From positions 62,001 through 126,000 of the forward strand of contig DATGIL010000095.1 in NCBI GenBank assembly GCA_035295745.1: a DNA stretch of 64,000 nucleotides, read 5' to 3'. The position numbers and the translations under genes were made by a program. Of this stretch, positions 22,047 through 32,200 are shown piece after piece (the first letter of the stretch is position 1; each line of letters begins with the position of its first letter). This stretch comes from JAIQFL01 sp035295745 (GTDB taxonomy: Bacteria > Acidobacteriota > Terriglobia > Bryobacterales > Bryobacteraceae). Under the pieces are notes generated by a model. That model worked only from the letters and a program-made list of their open reading frames with translations. It had not been told where the DNA came from and did not search any database.

Positions 22047-23669
22047 TTACCGTTCGTTGACTGGGTCGATATCGGTCGGGATGCTCTTCAGTCCATCGAG
22101 CGCCCGCTGCATGCCGGGACGGACGACACCAAGCGTGTCGAGCATCCTCTTGGCGCCGGCGTAGTCGCCCTGCGCCTCCAGGGTCAGGAGATCGTGGGTC
22201 AGGTCGCGGACGCCCGCTTTGATCTTGGTGAAATCCACCGCGAAGGTGCCGTCGGGATTTGCAACGAAGGCGCCTTTATCGCTGAGATAATTGAACTGCA
22301 GTGCCATGCCCTTGCCGTGAGCTTCCGTCAGCCCAAATCGCAGCGACCGGAACGCCGAGGCGAGAAAAGTGGTGTAAAGCTGGTGTTCCGCGGCCGGCGG
22401 GTGCTGTAAACCGTGATCGAAGAGGTGTTGCAGCATGAACAGGCCGGTGATGTCAGCCTTGGCCTCTTCAATCGCGCTGTAGAGTTCCTTCATCTCCTGG
22501 CGCGGCGTAGTGGCGCGTCCCGCCACCTCGATCTGGTGCGGCCCAATGCCGTGGCTCAGTTCGTGCGCCAGAATGTGCATGAAGAAGTAATCGAAGCTCA
22601 AGTCGCCCTGGGCAGCCTTGGGCAGCACCTGCGCGGCGATCGGCGTGAGATTGCTCTGGAATTTGGCCTGTTGAATATTTTTGAGCATCACGCGCTTGGA
22701 GCCTTTCTCATGCACCACACGCTCGTCGTTGGGCAGATTGAAGGCCGCAGTGCGAACGCCGTGAGCGCCATCGCCCGCGGCGTAGACCTCATTGACCACG
22801 CGGATGGGCGCGGCCGCCCCAAGTTTCGGATTGCGATAGCGTGGGTCGATGGGGAGATTGTTCTCCACCTCCTGCAAATGGGCGGAGAAGTTTTTGAGCT
22901 GATCGGTCTCGTGGTCGTCGCGGATGGTGATGTAGGCTTCGAAGCCCGCCTTGTAGCCGAACAGTTCGTCGTTGTAGGTCTCGTACGGACCGATGGTGAT
23001 GTCGAGCGGCGCGTCCAGATCCATCCACGCGACGTCGCTCGCGTAGTAGTCGTTGGAGAGGAAGGCTGCGGCGCGCAGTTTCAGGTACTTCTGCAGCGAT
23101 GCGTTGTCGGTGAGGGCGGCGGCTTCGTTCAGCAGATGCGCGGCGCGTTCCAGATCGGCGGCGTACACCTTGCTGTACGGAATGGCCGTGAGTTTACCGC
23201 CGCTACGGCGGATCACGGTGAAGAATCCTTCGGCGTGCTCGCGCTCAGCAGTAGGGAGCGACTTTGCCCAGGTCTCAAATTCTTCGCGCTTCATGTCCTC
23301 GGGATAGAAGTTGGCTCCGAGCGGCTTTCGCTCCGGCACTCCGGGAATGAAGGCGGTATGCCCGTCGAGATCGGACCACGGTCCTTTGTTCAACCAGAAG
23401 TAATGCAGGCGCTCCTTACCGATAAGCGTGTCGTCCTTCTGGAGCTTTTCGTAGAGGGCGCGATCGCCGCTCCACAATTGGTCCATGAAGAGCAGGTTCA
23501 GGACCTTGGCAGCTTCCACCAGCTTGGGAAGGGCCTTGCGGTCGCCGGCGGACAGGCCGGACTCGTCGTACTTCAATTGCACAGGCGCGAATCGCGCGCT
23601 CATTTGTTTGAGTTGAGCTAAATCGGGCATAACGGCAGCGACGGCCAGCAGCACCACTATTGGCTTCAT
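22047..23669 (-). CDS. dipeptidyl-peptidase III-like (M49) zinc metallopeptidase
   Basis: The 540-residue protein carries a zinc site HELSHGIGPH (His369, Glu370, His373) and a second-ligand helix SAIEEAKADITGL with Glu401/402, the arrangement of the M49 family and its bacterial Nudix-associated relatives. The family's usual HExxGH insertion is absent: it reads HExxH followed by Gly. Other conserved blocks are GPYETYNDELFGYKAGFEA and VVHEKGSKRVMLKN. It probably trims short peptides. The N-terminus is weakly signal-like (MKPIVVLLAVAAVMPDLAQ), so it may be periplasmic, consistent with its exported neighbour. TAGAAT lies 8 nt before the ATG. Confidence 0.8.
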   Translation of the reverse strand: MKPIVVLLAVAAVMPDLAQLKQMSARFAPVQLKYDESGLSAGDRKALPKLVEAAKVLNLLFMDQLWSGDRALYEKLQKDDTLIGKERLHYFWLNKGPWSDLDGHTAFIPGVPERKPLGANFYPEDMKREEFETWAKSLPTAEREHAEGFFTVIRRSGGKLTAIPYSKVYAADLERAAHLLNEAAALTDNASLQKYLKLRAAAFLSNDYYASDVAWMDLDAPLDITIGPYETYNDELFGYKAGFEAYITIRDDHETDQLKNFSAHLQEVENNLPIDPRYRNPKLGAAAPIRVVNEVYAAGDGAHGVRTAAFNLPNDERVVHEKGSKRVMLKNIQQAKFQSNLTPIAAQVLPKAAQGDLSFDYFFMHILAHELSHGIGPHQIEVAGRATTPRQEMKELYSAIEEAKADITGLFMLQHLFDHGLQHPPAAEHQLYTTFLASAFRSLRFGLTEAHGKGMALQFNYLSDKGAFVANPDGTFAVDFTKIKAGVRDLTHDLLTLEAQGDYAGAKRMLDTLGVVRPGMQRALDGLKSIPTDIDPVNER

Positions 23670-23677
23670 CAGCTTCT

Positions 23678-23683
23678 ATTCTA
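23678..23683 (-). promoter_or_regulatory. -10 box of the M49-like gene
   Basis: TAGAAT on the minus strand is separated from the ATG (23669) by 8 nt, the same motif and spacing as ahead of the gene starting at 32249. Confidence 0.5.
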
Positions 23684-23790
23684 GCGACTGGTTCGACGGC
23701 GCTTATACCCACCTGGCGCTGAGTTCATGGTTGGCTTGGAAACATATTAAGATACCGCGCTGCCCGCGGTGGGGCGCTGTGTATCGCCAG

Positions 23791-23822
23791 ATCGCTTGCT
23801 AATGCGCGCGGCTCGCAAGCGT
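23791..23822. repeat. dispersed GC-rich palindromic repeat, copy 2
   Basis: ATCGCTTGCTAATGCGCGCG followed by GCTCGCAAGCGT. The arms CGCTTGC (23793-23799) and GCAAGCG (23815-23821) are a perfect inverted repeat; relative to copy 1 the right arm carries the base change that restores pairing. Confidence 0.7.
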
Positions 23823-23856
23823 ACGTATCCCGCGAACGTATTGGGCAGGTTACGAG

Positions 23857-23902
23857 CCTCAACCGTGAGGGAGTGTTCTTGCCAAGATACGAGACCGTAT
23901 CT
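23857..23902. other. two adjacent short hairpins
   Basis: CCTCA-ACCG-TGAGG at 23857-23870 and AGATACG-AGAC-CGTATCT at 23885-23902 are both perfect stems with 4-nt loops, 14 nt apart. They may belong to a small RNA or to a repeat element; no promoter is obvious. Confidence 0.4.
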
Positions 23903-24224
23903 CTGTGTCGCCTGCGATTAGACCCGCTCCCCTGGAAGGAGTTTCCCGGGCGCACCAGCCGCTTCACTCCGCACACATCGAGGTGGGTCCGGAGATCGGG
24001 AACCGCCATTTTGGGAGCAAGCGTTACGGATGCGATGCCAATCGCGTCTCTCGCACAGCCTGAAGTCGCGCCCCATCGGGATTATGCCTCATACTGCACC
24101 TCCTCACCGTTTCATGGCACGTCAAGCCTAAAATCCGTGGCGAATCCGATCGATTCCGATCCGGGATTCCGCTGTGATCGCCGATGGGAAGCTGATCAAC
24201 TTTCGGTCGGGCGGCCTGAACGCC

Positions 24225-24256
24225 TTGACATTCTACATATCGAGGGGTATATGTAG
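24225..24256 (+). promoter_or_regulatory. padR promoter with overlapping operator
   Basis: TTGACA (24225-24230) and TATATG (24248-24253) are exactly 17 bases apart. CTACATAT (24233-24240) and its perfect complement ATATGTAG (24249-24256), spaced by 8, cover the spacer and the -10. PadR regulators bind ATGT/ACAT dyads with about this spacing, so negative autoregulation of the padR-permease operon is likely. The predicted start of transcription, about 24260, makes the mRNA leaderless. Confidence 0.75.
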
Positions 24257-24262
24257 ATTGTC

Positions 24263-24598
24263 ATGGCATCCGACAAGTCCGACCTGCTGCAGGGCACGCT
24301 CGACATGCTGGTGCTCAAAATCATCGCGCTGGAGCCGGCCCACGGGTACGGGATTGCGCAGCGTATTCAGCAGATCTCACGGGAAGTGTTGCAGGTGCAG
24401 CAGGGGTCGCTCTACCCCGCGCTGCATCGACTGGAGAAACGCGGCTGGTTGAAAGCCGAGTGGCGCGCTTCGGAAACCGGCCGCGATGCCAAGTTCTACA
24501 CGCTGACGCGGACCGGCCGGAAGCAACTGGGCGAGGAAGCCGCCAATTGGGACCGCCTGGCCGGTGCCGTCGAGCTGATCATGCGGACCTCGGAGTAA
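24263..24598 (+). CDS. PadR-family transcriptional repressor
   Basis: This 111-residue protein is a full-length short-form PadR regulator: LLQGTLDMLVLKIIALEPAHGYGIAQRIQQ opens the winged helix, LQVQQGSLYPALHRLEKRG is the recognition helix with its conserved SLYPAL, and WRASETGRDAKFYTLTRTG is the wing. In Acidobacteria such genes directly precede large MacB-like permeases, as here (2-nt gap), and are thought to repress them. A dyad over its own promoter supports autoregulation. No ribosome site precedes the ATG. Confidence 0.9.
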   Translation: MASDKSDLLQGTLDMLVLKIIALEPAHGYGIAQRIQQISREVLQVQQGSLYPALHRLEKRGWLKAEWRASETGRDAKFYTLTRTGRKQLGEEAANWDRLAGAVELIMRTSE

Positions 24599-24600
24599 GA

Positions 24601-27222
24601 ATGGACCCGGAAATCGCCTATCACGTCGACCGTCTGACGCAGGACTATGTCGCCCAGGGGCTCGATCCGCGCGAGGCTCGGCGGCGCGCACTCCTCGAAT
24701 TCGGCGGCCCGGCGCAAATCGAAGAAGACCTGCGCGATATCCGCCGCCCGCGCTGGCTCGCCGACCTGCGCCAGGATCTCGTCTACGCCGCGCGCACACT
24801 GCGCCGCAGCCGGGGCTTCCTGGCTAGCGCGGTGCTGACGCTCGCGCTCGGAACCGGGGCCAACACGGCGATTTTCAGTCTGATCGATGCCGTGATGCTG
24901 CGGCCGATGCCGGCGGTGCGCGCCCCCGCCGAGGTGGTGCAGATTGCGCGCGTAATGGAAGAGTGCGGCAGTTGCGCGGTCTCCTACCCGCTCTTCGAGT
25001 ATTTTCACGACCGGCTATCGTCGATTTCCGGGTCGTTCGTCGAAATGGCGATCCGCCACGAGATCACCATCGACGGCGTCGACGAAGACGCCACCGGAAG
25101 CGCGGTCTCCGGCGAATATTATCAAGTGCTGGGGCTCGCGCCCGCGGCCGGCCGTCTCCTGACGCCGCTGGACGACGCCGTTCCAACGCCCGTAGCAGTC
25201 ATCTCCTACGACTACTGGCGCCGGCGCTTCGGACTCGACCCGGCGGCGATTGGCGCCCGCCTCACTTATGCAACCACAACCTTGACGATCGTGGGAGTGG
25301 AGCCCAAAGAGTTCGAGGGGACCTCACGCTGGCGCGAGCACTCCTTTGCCGCACCGCTCTCGATGGTGGACGCATTGAATGGCGGGAACGGCAAATGGCG
25401 CAGCGAGTGGAGCCTCAACTCTCTCGCGATGATGGCGAGGCTGAAGTCCGGCGTCACCCTGGAGCGGGCCAATGCCGAGGTAACCGCCCTTTTCGAGCCT
25501 TGGATTCACGACCGCGCGGCCACGATTCCAGTGGGGTTTCAGCGGCAGCAGATACTCAATCAGCACGCCGTGGCGCTCTCCGGTGCGGCCGGCATGAACG
25601 GCCTGCGGCTGCAATTTATCAAGCCGCTCGCCATCCTGATGGGCATTGTGGCGCTGGTGCTCCTGCTGGCGTGCGCCAATATCTCGGGCCTGCTGCTGGC
25701 GCGCGCCGCCGCCCGGCAGCGCGAAATCTCGGTACGGCGGGCTCTGGGCGCGAGCAATGGACGGCTGGTTCGGCAATTCCTGGCGGAAAGCCTGCTTCTC
25801 GCGCTATGCGGAGCGGCGGTCGGATTCGGCGCCGCCCAGTGGTTCAGCCGCATGCTCATCAACATGATGGCGAATGGCGATTCGCTCTCCCTCAAGGCCA
25901 CGGCGGACTGGCGCGTCTTCGCCTTCACCGGCGCCGTGTCGCTCGTGGTCTGTGTGCTCGGTGGTCTCGCCCCGGGGCTCGGTGCAGCAAGGGCGAGGAT
26001 CAATCCCGCACTCAAAGAAGTGCGCGCCGGCGGATATCGACATCTCGGGCGGCTCCTGGTGGTGGCGCAACTGGCGATCTCGATGACGCTACTGGTGGGC
26101 GCCAGCCTTTTCATCCGGTCGCTGGTGAAACTCTACAGCGTCGATACCGGCATGCGCACCGGCGGCGTTTTCCTGGCGAATGTGACGTCGAAGCACCATT
26201 TCCCACCCGCCCGCAGCCGCGAGATTGAGAGCGCCATCATCGATGACTTGCGCCGCATGCCGGGAGTGATGGCCTCGAGTGCCGCCAACATGGTCCCGCT
26301 GGGCGGTGGAGAGTGGAACCGCGAGGTTCAGGTGGAGGACCGCGCCTTTCGTCCAGGTGAGGACAACACAACCTTGCTGAATGCCGTATCTCCCGGTTAT
26401 TTCCGCGTGACCGGCACGCCGATTCTGCTGGGCCGCGACTTCGACGCGCGTGACGAAAGCAGTCAGAACCATGTCGTCATCGTCAACGAGAGCTTTGTGC
26501 ACCAGCTCCTCGCCGGCCAACAGCCACTCGGCAAACACGTCACCTCTAACAACGTGAGATACGAAATTATCGGAGTCGCCGCGGACACAAAATACCAGAA
26601 CCTGCGGAAGGGCGTCTCACGCGAGATGTACCTCGAATGGGTGCAGCAGCAGAGTGCCGAGCCGGGGAGATGGCAGCCCATGGGATACACATATATGGCT
26701 CGGGTTTCAGCCGGGGACCCCATGCGCCTTGCACCGCTGATGGAGCGCGCGATGCCGGAGATCGATCCGGCCATGCGTATTTTTCGCCCCCAGACATTCG
26801 AAGATCAGGTGAACGAGTCTACCCTCAATGAGCGCATAATGGCCACGCTCGGCGGATTCTTCGGAGTGCTGGCCCTGATCGTCGCGTGCCTCGGAATTTT
26901 CGGCATTCTGGCGTTCCAGGTGTCGCGACGCATTAACGAAATCGGCATTCGGATGGCGCTGGGCGCCGCCCGCCGCGACATCGTCGCGCTTGTGCTTCGT
27001 GAGGCTGCGCTGATTCTCGTACCTGGCTGTCTGGCGGGTTCGCTGGCTGCCGTGGTGCTGTCGCGCTTCGCGACCAGCTTCTTATTCGGGGTCACCCCCA
27101 CCGACCCGGCGGCTTTCGGCATCGCCGCCCTCGCGCTGGCGTTATCTACTCTTGCGGCGGGATACCTGCCCGCGCGCCGCGCCGCCCGCGTCGACCCCAT
27201 GGCCGCGCTGCGATGCGATTGA
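24601..27222 (+). CDS. MacB/FtsX-like ABC permease (acidobacterial duplicated orphan permease)
   Basis: This encodes 873 residues from ATG 24601, preceded by GGAGTAAGA; the longer frame from 24460 overlaps padR and is rejected. An N-terminal helical region (IAYHVDRLTQDYVAQGLDP through ALLEFGGPAQIEEDLRDI) is characteristic of the ADOP family. Two MacB-type halves follow, each with a large periplasmic domain and FtsX-like helices (LALGTGANTAIFSLIDAVML near the start, LAILMGIVALVLLLACANISG in the middle, GFFGVLALIVACLGIFGILA near the end). No ATPase is encoded beside it, which is why the family is called orphan. The substrate is unknown; related MacB proteins act as mechanotransmitters for efflux or lipoprotein traffic. 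Confidence 0.88.
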   Translation: MDPEIAYHVDRLTQDYVAQGLDPREARRRALLEFGGPAQIEEDLRDIRRPRWLADLRQDLVYAARTLRRSRGFLASAVLTLALGTGANTAIFSLIDAVMLRPMPAVRAPAEVVQIARVMEECGSCAVSYPLFEYFHDRLSSISGSFVEMAIRHEITIDGVDEDATGSAVSGEYYQVLGLAPAAGRLLTPLDDAVPTPVAVISYDYWRRRFGLDPAAIGARLTYATTTLTIVGVEPKEFEGTSRWREHSFAAPLSMVDALNGGNGKWRSEWSLNSLAMMARLKSGVTLERANAEVTALFEPWIHDRAATIPVGFQRQQILNQHAVALSGAAGMNGLRLQFIKPLAILMGIVALVLLLACANISGLLLARAAARQREISVRRALGASNGRLVRQFLAESLLLALCGAAVGFGAAQWFSRMLINMMANGDSLSLKATADWRVFAFTGAVSLVVCVLGGLAPGLGAARARINPALKEVRAGGYRHLGRLLVVAQLAISMTLLVGASLFIRSLVKLYSVDTGMRTGGVFLANVTSKHHFPPARSREIESAIIDDLRRMPGVMASSAANMVPLGGGEWNREVQVEDRAFRPGEDNTTLLNAVSPGYFRVTGTPILLGRDFDARDESSQNHVVIVNESFVHQLLAGQQPLGKHVTSNNVRYEIIGVAADTKYQNLRKGVSREMYLEWVQQQSAEPGRWQPMGYTYMARVSAGDPMRLAPLMERAMPEIDPAMRIFRPQTFEDQVNESTLNERIMATLGGFFGVLALIVACLGIFGILAFQVSRRINEIGIRMALGAARRDIVALVLREAALILVPGCLAGSLAAVVLSRFATSFLFGVTPTDPAAFGIAALALALSTLAAGYLPARRAARVDPMAALRCD

Positions 27223-27572
27223 CGCCAGTCGCAACACTTCGTCTCCGTTGAGCCCTGACCGTTTCCCCTTCTGAGGTGGATTCGCCCTGGATTATCGAAC
27301 AGAAACTGTGTCCCGCCGGTAACCGCCCCGATTCCGGCGCAATTTGGTGCGCTCGGGTTGAAGGGCTTCTGGACCTCTCGTTTTAGGGTGAACACAGTGT
27401 GTCGTGGTCAAGCGTGCGGTAAGCGATGCGTTATGGCGGGCCGTTGATGCGATCTTCCCAAAAAGGGGTGGAACCCGCTGACTCTGGCGCGCATTTCACG
27501 GATGGTACTGCAGTTCGCCTTCCGTGTGCAGATACACTCGCAATAGACGAGTAGAGACGCGCCCGGTTACGC
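27223..27572. other. intergenic region, nothing recognised
   Basis: About 350 bases without a protein-like frame, repeat or strong hairpin that I can identify. It ends in the -10 box of the next gene. Confidence 0.5.
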
Positions 27573-27578
27573 TACAAT
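27573..27578 (+). promoter_or_regulatory. -10 box of the next hypothetical gene
   Basis: TACAAT ends 8 nt before the ATG at 27587, predicting a leaderless transcript. No clear -35 is present. Confidence 0.45.
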
Positions 27579-27586
27579 CCTGGCTG

Positions 27587-28102
27587 ATGACCCCGCCCAG
27601 CCCGCCCGGATTCACCACCATCGCCGATTCACAGACGCAACGTGCCTTTCTGGGCGGACGCCCGGAGGTAGTGGCGTGGCTGGGTCCGGGCACCAAACTC
27701 TTCAAGTGGACCAAGACCATCGTCAGTTCGCGTGGCATCAGTCCGTGGTGGCAGTTCCTCGAGTCACGAACGTTGGCTACGGGTGGGTTCTGCCCGGGGA
27801 TCCAGGAACTTCAGGAATACGCTTCACGATTAGGAGTTCACGACCGTGACTACGCGCGTGTTCGGGTCGCTGTGACGGAAGAATGGAACAAGATGACCAA
27901 CCCGGTTGCGATCGAACTCCTCAACGGTGCCTGGGGATACATCGGCAAAGCCGCCGGGCAACTGAAGACCAGTCGCGATCCCAAAGTATTCTTCATCGGG
28001 GGCGAATATCAGGTTTGGGTGCCAGGATTGACGGCCAACGATATTCGGCGGATCTCTCTCTTGCCCTACTTGAAGCCGAACTCGCCTTTCGGAGCCCGAT
28101 AG
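27587..28102 (+). CDS. hypothetical protein, unrecognised family
   Basis: The 171-residue soluble protein has no signal peptide or membrane helix. Notable segments are RAFLGGRPEVVAWLGPGTKLFKW at 16-38, an aromatic-rich WWQFLESRT, and a C-terminal block ending IGGEYQVWVPGLTANDIRRI that looks like a compact beta-rich domain with conserved-looking turns. I do not recognise the family. A frame starting at 27524 exists, but the ATG at 27587 is favoured by the TACAAT box just upstream. It is separated from the reductase gene downstream by 49 bases on the same strand. Confidence 0.6.
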   Translation: MTPPSPPGFTTIADSQTQRAFLGGRPEVVAWLGPGTKLFKWTKTIVSSRGISPWWQFLESRTLATGGFCPGIQELQEYASRLGVHDRDYARVRVAVTEEWNKMTNPVAIELLNGAWGYIGKAAGQLKTSRDPKVFFIGGEYQVWVPGLTANDIRRISLLPYLKPNSPFGAR

Positions 28103-28151
28103 CCCGATCACTTGCGCGAATCCGGGCGGGCCTCCGCCGCATCCCCCCATC

Positions 28152-29204
28152 ATGCCGTTATCTGAATATGTGACTCTGGGCCGCAGCGGTTTGCGGGTGA
28201 GCCCGCTCTGCTTCGGAACGATGACGTTCGGCACCGAGTGGGGCTGGGGCGCCGATGAGGAAACCTGCGGACAACTGCTGGAAACCTATCTCCAGGCGGG
28301 CGGAAATTTTCTCGATACCGCCGACCTCTATACTCTCGGCAAAAGCGAAGAGATCTGCGGCCGCCTCATCCGCGACCGGGGTCTGCGCGACCGCATCGTG
28401 CTCGCCACCAAGTTCTCGTTTAATGCTGAGCGCCGCAATCCAAATGCAGGCGGAAACGGACGCAAGAATATCTATCGCGCCATTGAAGGATCGCTGCGCC
28501 GTCTGCAAACCGACTATATCGACTTGTACTGGATGCACATCTGGGACGGAACCACACCCGTGGAAGAAGTAGTGGATAGTATGAACGATCTGGTGCGCTC
28601 CGGCAAAGTGCGATACGTGGGCTTCTCCGACGTGCCGGCGTGGTACGCGGCTCGGGCGCAGACCATCGCGCAGTTCGCACCAAGCGAACGAATCATCGCG
28701 CTGCAACTCGAGTACTCGCTGGTGGAGCGGGCGATCGAACGCGAGCACATCCCGGCCGCCCACGAACTCGGAATGGGCATCTGTCCCTGGAGTCCACTGG
28801 CGAGTGGCTTTCTTGCCGGTAAGTACAAGCGCGGCGAGAAGGGCGGCGGCCGCCTGGACACGATGAACGCTTCAGGCAATCCAGGCTTCGAGAAGTTCAC
28901 CGATCGCAACTGGTCGATTCTCGACGTACTGCTGGAAGTCGCGAAGGAGATCGGCCGCCCGGCCGCAGAGGTGACACTCAATTGGGTCGCCACGCAGCCC
29001 GGCATCTCCTCGGTGATTATCGGGGCCACCAAACCGAGCCAGCTCGAATCCAATCTGCGGTCCCTCGACTTCACAATTCCAGCCGAACTGCGGGCTCGAT
29101 TAGACGAAGCCGGGAAGCCGGAGACAGCGCATCCTTACATGATGTTCGAAGCGCCCTTCCCGGATATGATCAATGGCGGCGTTACCGTCCGCGGCTGGAA
29201 ATAG
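28152..29204 (+). CDS. aldo/keto reductase
   Basis: This 350-residue NADPH-dependent oxidoreductase has the TIM-barrel motifs of the YajO/Tas-like aldo-keto reductases: GRSGLRVSPLCFGTMTFG at the N-terminus, FLDTADLYTLGKSEEICG with catalytic Asp and Tyr, VLATKFSF with the Lys, and IDLYWMHIWDGTTPVEE with the His. The coenzyme-binding end includes ISSVIIGATKPSQLESNL. Likely substrates are aldehydes or ketones; the specific one cannot be read from sequence. No partner gene is evident; the downstream gene is convergent and ends 4 bases away. Confidence 0.88.
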   Translation: MPLSEYVTLGRSGLRVSPLCFGTMTFGTEWGWGADEETCGQLLETYLQAGGNFLDTADLYTLGKSEEICGRLIRDRGLRDRIVLATKFSFNAERRNPNAGGNGRKNIYRAIEGSLRRLQTDYIDLYWMHIWDGTTPVEEVVDSMNDLVRSGKVRYVGFSDVPAWYAARAQTIAQFAPSERIIALQLEYSLVERAIEREHIPAAHELGMGICPWSPLASGFLAGKYKRGEKGGGRLDTMNASGNPGFEKFTDRNWSILDVLLEVAKEIGRPAAEVTLNWVATQPGISSVIIGATKPSQLESNLRSLDFTIPAELRARLDEAGKPETAHPYMMFEAPFPDMINGGVTVRGWK

Positions 29205-29207
29205 GCG

Positions 29208-32200
29208 CTACTTTCCGAGAATCTTGTTCAGCTCGGCCATTCGCTGATCGAGTTCCTTGCGCAACGTGCCGTATCGATCAATCGCGTCACGCCCGATTTT
29301 CTGATCCGTGGCCGTCGTCAGACTGTATAAATACGTAATGTGCGTCTGCAATTCCGGCTTGCTGTAGCGGATTGATGGGGTGATCAGATGTGATGCCAGT
29401 TCGTTAAGCTTGGAAACGGTATCGGGCGAACCACCCGAGGATCGTTGCGCCGTCCGCAGGTTCGCCACCGTTCGATTGACATCGCTGACAAGGTCGCGCA
29501 CCCGCATGTTGTGCTCGAACTGTTCGCGGAGATCGGCGGTAGTCACGCCGTCCTTCGTTATTCTCGGGTCTTCGATCACGGTGAGCGGCCGCGTCGAGCT
29601 CCATGAGCCCACTGTCAATCGCACGGAGTATTTCCCCGGCACCGCCGTCGGGCCGTTCGGACCCTCCGGCCGTGTGCTGCTCTGCCAGGGGCCGGGATAG
29701 CGAAGGTCCCAGGTAAATCGGTGCATGCCGGCAGTCTTATCGAGTCGCGTGGGGCCGCTGCGAACTCGGAAACCGCCCTCGTCTTCACTGGGTGGTGCTT
29801 CATCCGCGGCCGGCCGTTCCTCCGCCGCGCCTCCCGCACTCGAAAACCTGCGGACGGGTTTGCCGGCTTCATCCAGCACTTCCAGCGTAATGTCTTCCGT
29901 GGGGGCGCTCGCCAGGTAGTAGTCGATCGCCGCTCCGGCCAGAGGATACTGAATCCCGGACCCGCGGCCACCACCTCCGCCACCGCGCGCGGGACTACGC
30001 ACTGCATCGCGAGGTGTGTACAGGAACGCCTGCGAAGACGTGACCTTCGCGTCAAGTTGTTCGATCGGCGTCAGATTGTCGAGAATCCAGAAGGATCGTC
30101 CCTGGGTCGAAATCACCAGGTCTTTGTGGGCCACCTTGATGTCCGTTATAGGAGTTACCGGCAGATTCATTTGAAACGATTGCCAGTTGGAGCCGTTGTC
30201 GAACGAAATGTACATACCGAATTCGGTGCCGGCATACAACAGGCCAGGCCGCACCGGATCCTCGCGCACCACGCGCGTAGGCTCGTCCGCGGCGATGCCG
30301 TTCTTGCCATCGGTCAGCCGAGTCCAGGTCTTGCCGAAATCGTCAGTCCGATAGATGTAGGGAGCGAAATCGCCGAGCAGGTAACGATAGACCGCCGCGT
30401 ACGCCGTCCCCGCGCGGTGCGGACTCGGCTCGATATTCTGCACACGCCCCCCAGGGGGCAGGCCAGCGGGCGTCACATTCGTCCAGGTTTCGCCGTCGTT
30501 ACGCGACACGTAAATCGGCCCATCGTTCGACCCAGTCCAGATCACACCCTTCTGCACGGGCGACTCGCGAATTGTGTACAGCGTGCTGTACACCTCTTCA
30601 CCCGTCGCGTCGCGCGTGATGGGCTCTCCCGACGCTCCTTGCGTACCCTCAGGATGAGCGGTCAGATCCCCGCTGATCCGCTGCCACGTCACACCGCCGT
30701 CACGTGTGCGATGCACATATTGCGAACCGTAATAAACGGCGTGCGGAGAGTGCGGCGACACCTCCATCGGGGACACCCGCTGGAAGCGGTACATCAGCTC
30801 GCTGCCCGCGTTGCCGTATAACGATTCGGCCCCAATCCAGTAGCGCTCCTCGTCGGTGGTGTTGAGATTCTGCCGGCTGAACTGACCTTTGCAACTGCCG
30901 TAGACCACGTCGGGCTTCACGGGATCGGGGATAATCGGGCCGGTTTCACATCCGGGGCCGACACGAAAGTCCTGCCCGTTCCCAAGCGGCAAGCTCGGCA
31001 CGATCACCGTGGTGTTATCCTGTTGCGCGCCATAGACGCGATACGGATACTGATCGTCCACGGCCACCTGATAGATTTCGGCGGTGGGCTGATTCGCCTG
31101 GGTGCTCCAGGTGCGCCCGCCATCGAGTGAGACATTCGCGCCGCCATCGTTGGATTGAATCATGTACTGCGAATTCTTGGGATTGATCCAGATGTCGTGG
31201 TGATCGCCGTGCGGTGCGGGTGAAGGGCGAAAGGTCTTGCCGCCGTCGGTGCTCTTGAACCAGCCCTCGTCGCCCACAAATAGAGTATCCGCATTATTCG
31301 GATCGACGCCCAACGTATCGTAATAAAAGGGCCGGGTGATGATGTTCCCCGAGCCGTTGACCAGAGTCCAGGTGGCCCCGGCATCTTCAGAGCGATACAG
31401 GCCGGATCCCGGCTTGGCCTCGATCAGCGTGTAGACGCGGTTAGGCATGGCCGCGGAAATCGCGACGTTGCTTCGGCCGAAGAGTTCGTGAGGGAGTCCG
31501 CCTGCCAGTTTGTTCCAGGTGTCGCCGCCATCAGTGCTCTTATAGATGCCGCCTTCCAGGGCGCCGCTGATGATGGTCCATGGCTTGCGCTGGCCGTGCC
31601 ACATGCAAGCGAAGACCACGCGTGGATTGCCGGGCTGCAATTCCAGATCGGCCGCGCCCGCGGTATCAGAGAGATAGAGAACCTGCTTCCACGATTTTCC
31701 GCCATCGGTACTGCGATATACTCCCCGCTCTTTGCTCGGCACGAACGGGTTTCCCGAGGCGGCCACAAAAATAACATCGGGATTGGTGGGATGAATCCGA
31801 ATGGTGGCGATCTGCCCAACGTCACGCAGGCCCGCGAACGTCCACGACTTTCCGGCATCGCTCGACTTATAAATGCCTCGCCCGATCGATACATTGCTCC
31901 GGATCTTCGACGAACCGGTGCCGGCGTATACGATGTCGGGCATCGACTGGGAGACTTCCACCGCGCCCATCGACGCAACGGAGAAGAAGCCGTCCGACAC
32001 GTTTATCCAGGAATGGCCGGCATCTGTGGTCTTCCAGACACCGCCCCCTGTGGAGCCCATATAAAAGGTGTAAGGCTGCGAAGGCACGCCAGTGACAGCG
32101 GTGACTCGTCCACCGCGCTCCGGCCCGATCATGCGATAGCGCATTCCCGACCACAATGCCTTGTCGTAGGTCTGGCCGGCGAGGAACGAACCCGCCAGGG

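Larger units (their letters stand above)
23684..24224. other. intergenic region with structured repeats
   Basis: No protein-like frame stands out. It contains the palindromic repeat at 23791-23822 and two adjacent hairpins at 23857-23902, and ends at the PadR promoter. The rest shows nothing recognisable. Confidence 0.55.

Noticed and set aside
22413..23621. 402-residue plus-strand frame
   Set aside because: It lies antisense to the M49-like peptidase, whose zinc and Glu motifs are unmistakable. The plus-strand product is repetitive in Val/Gly/Glu and has no domain.
24460..24600. Upstream extension of the ADOP permease
   Set aside because: It overlaps padR in another frame and is Arg/Pro-rich. 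ATG 24601 has a ribosome site and begins the family's conserved N-terminus.
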